From Lentisphaeria bacterium UBA1784 (GTDB lineage Bacteria > Verrucomicrobiota > Lentisphaeria > Victivallales > Victivallaceae), in the NCBI GenBank assembly GCA_002315455.1, contig DCGG01000014.1, forward strand, positions 489 through 6,637: a DNA stretch of 6,149 nucleotides, in the 5' to 3' direction. The notes under the pieces were generated by a model. That model saw only the letters and a list, made by a program, of their open reading frames with translations, had not been told where the DNA came from and ran no database searches. Positions 1-6,149 of the stretch are shown one piece after another; the first letter of the stretch is position 1; the number at the start of each line of letters is the position of its first letter. A program made the position numbers and the translations under genes.

Positions 1-732
1 CACATGGACAAGCCCGGCGGGACTGATCTGGAGGCCTTCGATACCCTCTCCCGGGAGTGCGAAAAACGTCAGATCCCTTTCCAGATGGGCTACATGCTCC
101 GGGGGAATCCCGCGCTGAACTTCTGCCTCGACGCCGTGCACAAGGGTATACTGGGGGACATTTTCGAGGTGCAGATGGATATGAACCACTGCTACGGCGG
201 GGAGGAATATGCCCAATACCTGCGGAACTTCTCCGGCGGACTGATGTACAACCTCTGCTGTCACCTGATCGATTTCGTTATGCGGCTCATGGGGAAGCCG
301 GAAAACATCTTTTCCCTGCTGAAGACCACTGCCGATTCTCCGGCGGACTCCCGGAACAACTGCATTGCCGTGCTGGAATATCCCCACGCCACGGTCACGC
401 TTCGCTCCTGCAGCAAGGATCACGGACTGGGACGCCGGGTCCGGATCGCCGGGACCAACGGGGTCATCGACATCTGCCCCATGGAGTGCTTCAACGAACC
501 GCTGAAACTTACGCTCTCGCTCTATCAGCCGGCAGGCAATTTTCCGGAGGGGACCCATGAATTGACCTTCCCCATCCTGAAGGACCGTTACATGCCGCAG
601 TTTTTGGAACTGAGGCAGATCATCCGGAAGGAGATCCCCAATCCGGACATCTATGCCCACGACCGTCTGGTGAACCACGTCAATCTTGCCTGCGCCAAAC
701 TGGCCGACTGGGACGAGATCAAAAATCTGTAA
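1..732 (+). CDS. Gfo/Idh/MocA-family NAD(P)-dependent oxidoreductase, C-terminal part (5' end outside window)
   Basis: This is the C-terminal two thirds of a Gfo/Idh/MocA sugar or cyclitol oxidoreductase, a family that oxidises or reduces hydroxyl groups of sugars and inositols with NAD(P). The frame is open through base 1 (CAC), so the ATG at 4 is probably internal: it lies in HMDKPGG, which matches the family's EKP motif that closes the nucleotide-binding domain and carries the conserved lysine. About 90-120 residues of Rossmann fold are therefore missing to the left. Numbering from that Met, the alpha/beta substrate domain follows, with a GG-L-MYNLCCHLID segment (H87, D90) matching the conserved G-x-H-x-x-D active-site helix. 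Residues 150-155 (GTNGVI) match the usual late G-T-x-G turn. It ends with TAA at 730-732, which overlaps the ribosome binding site of the MDR dehydrogenase gene, so the two are probably co-transcribed and may act on the same sugar. The precise substrate is unknown. Confidence 0.9.
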   Translation, partial: HMDKPGGTDLEAFDTLSRECEKRQIPFQMGYMLRGNPALNFCLDAVHKGILGDIFEVQMDMNHCYGGEEYAQYLRNFSGGLMYNLCCHLIDFVMRLMGKPENIFSLLKTTADSPADSRNNCIAVLEYPHATVTLRSCSKDHGLGRRVRIAGTNGVIDICPMECFNEPLKLTLSLYQPAGNFPEGTHELTFPILKDRYMPQFLELRQIIRKEIPNPDIYAHDRLVNHVNLACAKLADWDEIKNL

Positions 733-736
733 GGAG
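731..736 (+). promoter_or_regulatory. Ribosome binding site of the MDR dehydrogenase gene
   Basis: AAGGAG overlaps the TAA stop of the upstream gene and lies 7 bases before the ATG at 744. It fixes the start of the dehydrogenase and supports translational coupling. Confidence 0.8.
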
Positions 737-743
737 TGATACC

Positions 744-1772
744 ATGACTGAACTGAAAACAATTGTTGCTCCGGAACCGAACCGGGTCATCCTTGAAACC
801 ACATCCATTGACGAGAACGCGCTTCCGGCGGATCATCTGCTCGTCAAAACCGATTACAGCGTCATCAGTCCCGGTACCGAATGCGCCTGGATCTCCGGGA
901 ATTCCAACAATGACGGACAGACTTTCCCCTTCTATCCCGGCTACAGCGCGGCGGGACACGTGGTCAAGGTCGGTACTGCGGTCAAAGACTATCAGGTCGG
1001 TGATCGGGTAATCGTCCCCTGGGGCGGACACCGTTCCTACACCATGACGCCGGCCGTTCATCACAAAAGAGGCGCTCACAGGATCAAGGATGAACGAATC
1101 TCATCGAAGGATGCGGCGTTGTGTCACATCGCATGTTTTCCCATGCTGGGGGTCCGTCGGCTGATGATCCAGATGGGGGAACCTGTCATGATCGCCGGAC
1201 TTGGCCTGCTGGGACAGGTCGCGCTTCAGGCGGCACGGCTCTGCGGAGCGGTCCCCCTGCTGGCGTGCGACTTCTCTCAGGAACGGCGGGAACTCGCCCT
1301 GAAACTGGGCGCAGATGCGGTCTTCGATCCGCGGGACCCGGATTTTCTGGAACAAGTGAAAGCGGCGTCCGGCGGAGCAGGTGTCGCTGCCGTCGTCGAA
1401 GTGACCGGTTTTGCCGCGGCGCTGCAGCAGGCGCTGCAGTACACCGCAAAAATGGGCAGGGTTTCTCTTCTCGGGTGCACCCGTGTTCCGGATTGCGAGA
1501 TTGATTTTTATCGCGACGTGCACTTGAAGGGCGTGACCCTGATCGGCGCCCATACCAGCAACCGTCCCCGCAACGACTCCGGGGTGGGGGCGTGGAGCGA
1601 ACAGGACGATTATGAAGCGATCCTGAAATTTCTGGGTTCCGGGCGTTTTCAGTTTTCGCCTCTCCTCACGAAAACGGTATCTCCGGAAGACTGTTCCGGC
1701 GTTTATGACATGCTGCTTCATCAGAAGAATCCTCCGCTGGGAATCGTTTTCGATTGGACCAAAATTTCCTGA
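744..1772 (+). CDS. MDR-superfamily (zinc-type alcohol dehydrogenase-like) oxidoreductase
   Basis: This is a complete 342-residue medium-chain dehydrogenase/reductase, the usual length for the superfamily, probably cytoplasmic and using NAD(H) to interconvert an alcohol and a ketone or aldehyde. The GroES-like domain carries SVISPGTE at residues 39-46, typical of the MDR branch that includes bacteriochlorophyllide dehydrogenase BchC and the bi-domain sugar oxidoreductases. The Rossmann domain has GLGLLG at 152-157, and an acidic residue after the second strand (D176) favours NAD over NADP. The C-terminal CEIDFYRDVHLKGVTLIG segment (251-268) also fits this branch. The canonical zinc-binding GHE motif is replaced by PGYSAAG, and the four-cysteine structural zinc loop is absent, so metal use is doubtful. 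It starts 11 bases after the Gfo/Idh gene and ends 18 bases before the propeller hydrolase gene, so it is in the middle of an apparent operon. The family is secure; the substrate is not identifiable. Confidence 0.93.
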   Translation: MTELKTIVAPEPNRVILETTSIDENALPADHLLVKTDYSVISPGTECAWISGNSNNDGQTFPFYPGYSAAGHVVKVGTAVKDYQVGDRVIVPWGGHRSYTMTPAVHHKRGAHRIKDERISSKDAALCHIACFPMLGVRRLMIQMGEPVMIAGLGLLGQVALQAARLCGAVPLLACDFSQERRELALKLGADAVFDPRDPDFLEQVKAASGGAGVAAVVEVTGFAAALQQALQYTAKMGRVSLLGCTRVPDCEIDFYRDVHLKGVTLIGAHTSNRPRNDSGVGAWSEQDDYEAILKFLGSGRFQFSPLLTKTVSPEDCSGVYDMLLHQKNPPLGIVFDWTKIS

Positions 1773-1779
1773 AGGAAGG
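1772..1779 (+). promoter_or_regulatory. Ribosome binding site of the propeller glycoside hydrolase gene
   Basis: AAGGAAGG overlaps the last base of the upstream TGA stop and lies 11 bases before the ATG at 1791. It supports that start and reinitiation within one transcript. Confidence 0.65.
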
Positions 1780-1790
1780 TTTTTTCACCT

Positions 1791-2765
1791 ATGGATCATC
1801 AGAAGGATCGTCTCCGCTGGCTTTCGCAGGGCGGGTTTCGCATGGATGGGGAATGGGTTTGGTGCGGATGTGCCGTCCGCGGTGAGGATGGCGTCCATCT
1901 CTACGCCTCCGCATGGAGCAAGAAGGACCCCATGTTTTTCGGGTACATCTTCAACAGCCGGATCGTTCACGCCTTCGCCAAGTCGGCGGAAGAGCCCTTC
2001 CGTTTTGTGGAGGACGTGGTCCCGGCGGGGGTGAACTCTCCCGTCCGCATGGCGCACAATCCGACCGTCCTGCGGTACAGGAATGAGTATCTGCTCTACT
2101 TCATCGGCACCACCTATGAAGGGGAACCGCGGATCGACGATGCGGAGATGCGGAGCGAAGTCTATGGCAGGATCCGCATCTATCTTGCGCGCTCCGCTTC
2201 GCCTGCCGGACCGTGGACCGTGCTGCCGGAGCCGGTCTTCACCACCATCCCCGACAACTGGGACAGCAGCATTGTCACCAATCCCGCGCCCTGCGTGGGG
2301 CCGGATGACCGGATATACCTCTTTTACCGCAGCAATCCGCCGCAGGGACTGCGGATCGGCCTCGCCATCGCCGATCGCCCGGAAGGTCCGTACGTCCGGC
2401 AGGGGAATGGGCCGGTGCTGGAAGGATTCAGCGTTGAGGATCCCTTCGTCTGGCATGACGGGAAGGATTTCCGGATGTTCGCCAAGGACATGGACGGTTC
2501 CATCACCGGAGAAAAACATGCGGGCGCCGCCTTCGTTTCCGCGAACGGGATCAAGTGGGAGTATTCCCATAAGGCCTATTCCCGGACGGTGGTGGACTCC
2601 CGGGGCAACGAGATCCATCTGGGCAGCCTGGAACGTCCCCAGCCCCTGATCGAAGCCGACGGCAGCATGCGCTATCTCTTTGCCGCCGCCGCCGACGGGC
2701 CGGGGGGATTCCGCAACGCGGCCAACACCTGGAACGCCTGCTGTCTTCTGCCGCAGGGAAAGTGA
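1791..2765 (+). CDS. GH43-like five-bladed beta-propeller glycoside hydrolase (putative)
   Basis: This is a 324-residue protein with the repeating blade signatures of the GH43-like propeller hydrolases, which cleave glycosides such as xylosides or arabinosides. Blade motifs visible in order are WCGCAVRGEDGVHLYASAW (24-42), HNPTVLRYRNEYLLYF (89-104), TNPAPCVGPDDRIYLFYR (163-180), EDPFVWHDGKDFRMFAKD (216-233) and LERPQPLIEADGSMRYLF (280-297). The small-sugar style pattern RIGLAIADRPEGPY (188-201) lies between blades. E216 is a candidate general acid. Two sites where GH43 enzymes often have Asp-Pro read Asn-Pro here (N90, N164), so the catalytic set cannot be assigned and the activity may be unusual or lost. 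No signal peptide is visible (start MDHQKDRLRW), which suggests action on imported oligosaccharides. It is the last gene of the three-gene plus-strand unit. The fold is likely; the GH family number and the substrate are uncertain. Confidence 0.82.
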   Translation: MDHQKDRLRWLSQGGFRMDGEWVWCGCAVRGEDGVHLYASAWSKKDPMFFGYIFNSRIVHAFAKSAEEPFRFVEDVVPAGVNSPVRMAHNPTVLRYRNEYLLYFIGTTYEGEPRIDDAEMRSEVYGRIRIYLARSASPAGPWTVLPEPVFTTIPDNWDSSIVTNPAPCVGPDDRIYLFYRSNPPQGLRIGLAIADRPEGPYVRQGNGPVLEGFSVEDPFVWHDGKDFRMFAKDMDGSITGEKHAGAAFVSANGIKWEYSHKAYSRTVVDSRGNEIHLGSLERPQPLIEADGSMRYLFAAAADGPGGFRNAANTWNACCLLPQGK

Positions 2766-2823
2766 TTTGCGGGGGGCGTTCCCGGGCGTGTTTCCTGCTT
2801 CGGGCGTCATCCGGAGGCTGTGT

Positions 2824-3735
2824 TCAGTGGTCGGCCGCGTCAGGAGAGGGGGCCTCTTCGCTCTCCGCCGGATCTCTCATCAAATACCGCTTCCGGTAGA
2901 GTTCCGGGGTCTGGAGAGCGTATTTCCGGAACAGCCGGAAGAAGAGGTCCGGACTCTGAAATCCCACGGCCGCGGCGATCTGCTTGACCGGTTCTCCGGT
3001 GGAGAGAAGAAGCTGCTTGGCACGGTTGATCCGCCGCATGGAGATGTACTGCTTGGGCGGCAGTCCGGTCGTCCGGCGGAAACGGGCGGTGAATGCCGTC
3101 AACGTCTGTCCGGCGAGCGCCGCCAGTTCCCGGCTCCGGAGCCGATTTGAGAGATTTTTCTCTATGTACTGCAGGATCTCCGCAAGTTCCATCCCCCGGT
3201 GCTGGATGCTTTGGCGGGGGAGAGCAAGCCCGTCCAGGATCATCGCCGTCAGCCGGATCGGGATCTCCTGCAGTTCGGCGAGTTCCTGAAACGACTTCGC
3301 GTGGATCGCCAGTTTCAGCAGCCGCCGCATCAGCGAACGGCACACTCCGCTCCCGTCCGCGATGGAGACCGGCCTCTGAAGTCCGTGGACGAAGGTCAAT
3401 GACGGACACAGAAAATGACACCAGTAGTGATTGCAGGGCCGGAGCCCTTCCATGCGGAAGTCCTGCTCCGGCGGGATCAGATAGAGGCTTCCCGGCAGGA
3501 TGGAATATTGCTCCCCGGAGAAATGCAGCAGGATCTCGCCGCTCACCGGAAGGTAGAGCCGCCAGTAGGGATCGTGGTCGGCCGCCCTGTGGTTCCGCCA
3601 CGTCAGCCGGTGCAGAGCAAGGCCGCCGGTGACGAATTTCGTGCCGGTCCTGCCGAAGGGCAGCTGCCGTTCCTGTCGGGACGGACAGCGGAATACGTGG
3701 AATTGTACCGGGCGGACAGGTGAGACTGCGGCCAT
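2824..3735 (-). CDS. AraC-family transcriptional regulator
   Basis: This is a complete 303-residue AraC-family regulator. The N-terminal part (about residues 57-97, YWRLYLPVSGEILLHF onwards) has the cupin-like effector-binding pattern with a PGSLYLIPP turn, and probably binds a sugar. The C-terminal half (about 186-285) is the double helix-turn-helix DNA-binding domain: helix set one is SRELAALAGQ with the following helix (201-224). Set two is KQIAAAVGFQSPDLFFRLFR (251-270), followed by the classical G/T-x-x-P-x-x-Y-R signature (here QTPELYRKRY). The start at 3735 is chosen because the minus strand has AAGGAG 9 bases upstream (3745-3750). An in-frame ATG 20 codons earlier (3795) has no such site and would add a lysine-rich tail outside the domain. 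It is divergent from the large glycoside hydrolase and convergent with the three-gene unit, so it probably controls the former and perhaps both. The C-terminal tail is acidic. Confidence 0.95.
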   Translation of the reverse strand: MAAVSPVRPVQFHVFRCPSRQERQLPFGRTGTKFVTGGLALHRLTWRNHRAADHDPYWRLYLPVSGEILLHFSGEQYSILPGSLYLIPPEQDFRMEGLRPCNHYWCHFLCPSLTFVHGLQRPVSIADGSGVCRSLMRRLLKLAIHAKSFQELAELQEIPIRLTAMILDGLALPRQSIQHRGMELAEILQYIEKNLSNRLRSRELAALAGQTLTAFTARFRRTTGLPPKQYISMRRINRAKQLLLSTGEPVKQIAAAVGFQSPDLFFRLFRKYALQTPELYRKRYLMRDPAESEEAPSPDAADH

Positions 3736-3744
3736 GGACTTTTT

Positions 3745-3750
3745 CTCCTT
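3745..3750 (-). promoter_or_regulatory. Ribosome binding site deciding the araC-type gene start
   Basis: Read on the minus strand this is AAGGAG, 9 bases before the ATG at 3735-3733. It decides for the 303-residue form over the longer in-frame form starting at 3795. Confidence 0.8.
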
Positions 3751-3780
3751 TGGACTGACAAGATCAGGACGTCCGGAGCC

Positions 3781-3808
3781 AATATACACGGACATCGGTT
3801 TTTTTCTA
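3781..3808 (-). promoter_or_regulatory. Candidate promoter of the AraC-family gene
   Basis: On the minus strand TAGAAA (3808-3803) and TATATT (3786-3781) are separated by 16 bases, a fair sigma-70-type pair. Transcription would begin near 3774 and give a leader of roughly 39 bases before the ATG at 3735. The -35 box is only a 4 of 6 match and other AT-rich hexamers lie nearby, so this is tentative. Confidence 0.35.
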
Positions 3809-3833
3809 CCGTTCGGACCCGAAAAAGCCGGGA

Positions 3834-3867
3834 TTTTTCAACAATAGGTATATAACATTGTTAAAAA
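3834..3867. promoter_or_regulatory. Inverted repeat, candidate regulator binding site
   Basis: AACAAT (3840-3845) and ATTGTT (3857-3862) form a perfect 6-bp inverted repeat around an 11-base centre. The symmetry continues outward as a T5 run on the left (3834-3838, after one extra C) and an A5 run on the right (3863-3867). The centre at 3851 lies about 56 bases upstream of the predicted start of the right-facing transcript, a position used by upstream-binding activators. The binding protein is inferred to be the divergent AraC-family regulator, but a dyad could also serve a LacI-type protein encoded elsewhere. Confidence 0.4.
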
Positions 3868-3873
3868 GTATAT
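3848..3873 (+). promoter_or_regulatory. GTATAT direct repeat at 20-bp spacing abutting the -35 box
   Basis: GTATAT occurs at 3848-3853 and again at 3868-3873. The start-to-start distance is 20 bp, close to two helical turns, and the second copy touches the first base of the -35 hexamer. AraC-family activators typically bind direct half-sites about 20-21 bp apart, with the nearer one overlapping the -35 region (known from araBAD). The match is short and in AT-rich DNA, so chance is possible. Confidence 0.35.
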
Positions 3874-3901
3874 TGAAAAACCAGAAAAAAGGTTCTATAT
3901 T
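3873..3901 (+). promoter_or_regulatory. Sigma-70-type promoter for the large glycoside hydrolase gene
   Basis: TTGAAA (3873-3878) and TATATT (3896-3901) are separated by exactly 17 bases; both are 5 of 6 matches to consensus. Transcription would start near 3908 and leave a leader of about 77 bases before the ATG at 3985. It sits in the only markedly AT-rich stretch of the window. Confidence 0.65.
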
Positions 3902-3924
3902 TTATTCAGAATGTGTGGAGAAAA

Positions 3925-3941
3925 GGGGCTGTTCCGGCCCC
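3925..3941. other. GC-rich hairpin in the 5' leader of the large hydrolase gene
   Basis: GGGGCTG (3925-3931) can pair with CGGCCCC (3935-3941) around a TTC loop: six Watson-Crick pairs and one G-U pair. On the plus strand no T-run follows, so it is not an intrinsic terminator for that direction. On the minus strand the stem is followed by TTTTCT (3924-3919), so it could weakly stop antisense transcripts heading towards the control region. It could alternatively stabilise the 5' end of the hydrolase mRNA. Confidence 0.45.
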
Positions 3942-3984
3942 TCCGGATTTGCAGCAATCTCCGAAATCTTGGGAGTGTACGGCC

Positions 3985-6149
3985 ATGGCGGTTTTGATGG
4001 TTCAAAAGATCGTACGGCGCGCGAAGCAGTTCAGCGGAAACAAACGCTCTCTCTTCCACGGGGAGGAGCAGGTCGGGTGGCGCCACTGCCTCTCTTCGGA
4101 GCGGGAGTGCATCCGCTGGGATGCCGCCCCCATTCGCACAGAATTCACTCTGCGTCAGGTCCCCCGGAAGGATTGCTATCTCCGGCTCCGCTTCATGCCG
4201 GAGACATCAATCTCAACGGCAACATGGAGCTCGGCGTGCTCAATGGTCCGGTCCCCGGTTTCAAACTGGAACGGGTCTATATCTCCCGGGCGCAGGCGGA
4301 AAATGAACCGGAGCGGAGCTTTTTCCCGGTCACGGTCGAGGGCGGCAATCCCGGACGCTGTCTGCAGTTGGGCGGGGATTACGGTTATCAGATCAGCCTG
4401 GAGGATTTCTACATCCGTCAGGACTGCGAGGTGGAGATCAGCTTCGACGCCAAGGCGGTCCCGGACAAGGACGGGAACTATCTGCCGTTCAAAAAGTACA
4501 AGATTGACTTCCGCAACATCCCCATCGGGAAGGGGCGGAAGATGACCGGACGGATGCTCTCGGGATTTCCTTTCCGCCCGGAGAAGGATTGGAAACACTT
4601 CTCCCAGCGCTTTCAGATCAAAGCGTGGGAGAACCACTACGCCATCTGGGTACTCTCCCCGGATCAGCCCCACAACGGACTCCTGCTGGACAACTTCCGC
4701 TTCCGGCGAGTGGACGTGGCCGACACCCCCGGGAATGATTACGCCGTGACCTTCGATCAGGCGGAGTCCGCCTACGCCTTCGGGGATGCCGTCACCGCCA
4801 CGATTCGTGCGCAGTTGACTGCGAAGAAGCCGGAACTCTCCGGGAAAGCGGTCCTCGCGTTTCATCACAATCAGGAAAAGATCACGGCATATCCGGTGAA
4901 ACTGCGCCGGGGCAAGGACGGGATATACGAAGGAAAGGTCACTTTCAAGGCGGAAACGTTCGGCTCTCTCGCGCTCTCTCTGGAACTGCCCGGACTCTTC
5001 GGGCTGCGGCGGATCGGCGGCGACTTCGCCGTGCTTCTCCCGCGGGTAATCCATCCGCGGCTCTCCCCCGGCTGGAGCCTGGGGACCAACGTGGACGGAG
5101 GCCACCGCATCTACCACGAACTGGACCCCAACGCCAACCGCTGCCTCACTTACAGCAACAGTTTCGACCGCCAGTTCCGCATTTACGCGCAGGCGGGTCT
5201 CGGCGTGGGCCGCATCTGGAACGAGTGGCGCGTCGCCGAACCGGAACCGGGAGTGTTCACGGGTTCCCCGGCGATTTCGCTCGCTTTGGACAAGCTGGAA
5301 AAACACGGAATCGACCCGGTATTCTGCCTGATGGGCTCCATGAACGTCGGCAAAGGCATCAAGGGGAAGGACCGGCGTTTCCCGCTCCACCTGCAGAAAT
5401 ACTACCGCCCGACGCCGGATAAGAAGCGTCCCGAAGGGTGTCTCATGCTTCCCTTGGATACGGTGTGGTTGCCCTATTTGCGGCGCACCGTCGAACTGCG
5501 TAAAAATCAGGTGAAAATCTGGGAATTGGGCAACGAACCGGGACTCTTCCGGGTCCCGCCGGAGGGATACGTCAAGTGGTACACGGAATTCTGCCGCCGT
5601 TCCGCCCGGGAAATCAAAGCCATCCAGCCGGACGCCATCGTCCTCGGCAACGGCGTCACCGGCGACTTCGGCATGAACGTCGTCGGCTGGTGCAAACAGC
5701 TCAACGAAGCCGATCCAGACTACTGCAAGGAGATCGACGGCATCGCGTTCCATCCCTACAACTGCGGTATGGACTACATGGACGGCAAGACCTTCCGTCT
5801 GCGGGACACCGTTCGCAACATCAGCGCCACCCTGAAACATCCCCGTCCGCTGTGGAACACCGAGGACTATTATCTGCATACCGTTTACTACAAGCAGATC
5901 AAATCGGGCATCCACTGGCAGCGTTTCGGCGCCAATGAGATCGCCCGCGCGGAACTGGACTCCCTGCTGGACGGTGTGGTGGCGCACATGGGCCCCCAGC
6001 GGACGGTGTGGTTCCAGCAGACCAACGTCAACGGCATCTGTCCTCCGGCGGAGATCGTCTCCGCCACCAACGCGCTCTCCTTCCTGCTGAAGGACATGGT
6101 GAAAGTGGAGGAACTGGACTGCGGTGAGATGGTCCGCGCCGCCTTCTTC
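3985..6149 (+). CDS. Multidomain glycoside hydrolase (CBM4_9-like plus clan GH-A-like TIM barrel), apparent frameshift near 4165-4202, 3' end outside window
   Basis: Read with one frame change this is at least 722 residues with no stop before the window end. The start at 3985 has GGGAG 9 bases upstream. Residues 1-72 are read in the frame of 3985; from about 4200 the coding frame is the next one (codons beginning at 4200). A single missing G near 4200 would join RLRFMP to GDINLNGNMELG. From residue 73 a carbohydrate-binding jelly roll follows (NLNGNMELG opening, closing strand LLLDNFRFRRV at 233-243), then linker sandwich strands. From about 385 there is a TIM barrel: GVGRIWNEWRVAEPEPGVF, then WELGNEP (513-519) with E518 as likely acid/base, FHPYN (589-593), and WNTEDYY (624-630) with E627 as likely nucleophile. 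These are clan GH-A hallmarks, nearest in feel to GH39/GH5-type enzymes; the family is not fixed. No clear signal peptide is visible. It is divergent from the AraC-family gene and probably under its control. Confidence 0.8.

Noticed and set aside
1785..2810. A 341-codon open frame on the minus strand opposite the propeller hydrolase
   Set aside because: The plus-strand protein has recognisable blade motifs and a ribosome binding site. The antisense product matches no recognisable family.
3736..3795. A 20-residue N-terminal extension of the AraC-family protein starting at 3795
   Set aside because: No ribosome binding site precedes 3795, it would overlap the candidate promoter, and a strong site supports the start at 3735.
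3913..3984. A GTG start at 3913 extending the hydrolase by 24 residues
   Set aside because: It would lie only about 5 bases after the predicted transcription start, has no ribosome binding site, and would run through the leader hairpin; the ATG at 3985 has GGGAG at proper spacing.
4194..4202. Programmed -1 ribosomal frameshift
   Set aside because: The junction CATGCCGGA has no slippery heptamer, and no obvious downstream pseudoknot was noticed; a one-base indel explains the data more simply.
4224..4226. An ATG in the downstream frame as the real start of the hydrolase
   Set aside because: It falls inside the opening strand of the jelly roll (NLNGNMELG) and has no Shine-Dalgarno sequence upstream.
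4176..5987. A 603-codon open frame on the minus strand opposite the large hydrolase
   Set aside because: It is the mirror of a GC-rich gene with strong third-position G/C preference. Its translation is low-complexity and shows no domain, while the plus strand gives clear TIM-barrel motifs.
1..6149. CRISPR arrays, tRNA or rRNA genes, insertion sequences, attachment sites
   Set aside because: No regularly spaced repeats, cloverleaf-like or rRNA-like stretches, transposase domains or terminal inverted repeats were seen on either strand.

Overview
The window reads as a carbohydrate-utilisation locus from a GC-rich bacterium. The coding parts are GC-rich with strong G/C preference at third codon positions, and a short AT-rich control region lies around 3780-3910. 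The gene mix (Gfo/Idh/MocA oxidoreductase, MDR dehydrogenase, propeller-type glycoside hydrolase, AraC regulator, multidomain clan GH-A-like hydrolase) and the protein style suggest a member of the PVC group, most likely a gut-type Lentisphaerota (Victivallis-like). This is inference: no rRNA or marker gene is present.

Layout: (1) 1-2765, plus strand: a tight three-gene unit of a 5'-truncated Gfo/Idh/MocA oxidoreductase, a zinc-motif-poor MDR dehydrogenase and a GH43-like five-bladed propeller hydrolase. The gaps are 11 and 18 bp and each contains a Shine-Dalgarno sequence. (2) 2824-3735, minus strand: an AraC-family regulator, convergent with the first unit across a 58-bp gap with no clear terminator. 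(3) 3736-3984: a divergent control region with a good sigma-70-type promoter facing right (TTGAAA, 17 bp, TATATT), a weaker candidate facing left, repeated and inverted elements beside the right-facing -35 box, and a GC-rich leader hairpin. (4) 3985 to the right edge, plus strand: a large glycoside hydrolase with a CBM4_9-like jelly roll and a clan GH-A-type TIM barrel. It is cut off by the window end, and its reading frame changes somewhere in about 4165-4202.

How they may work together: the AraC protein probably senses a sugar and activates the divergent hydrolase gene. The large hydrolase would attack a polysaccharide or glycoconjugate. The propeller protein and the two oxidoreductases, none with a visible export signal, would process the released sugar inside the cell. 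The substrate cannot be read from the sequence.

The points most worth a second look are the frame change and unusual N-terminal leader of the large hydrolase, the operator-like repeats, and the split Gfo/Idh plus MDR pair.
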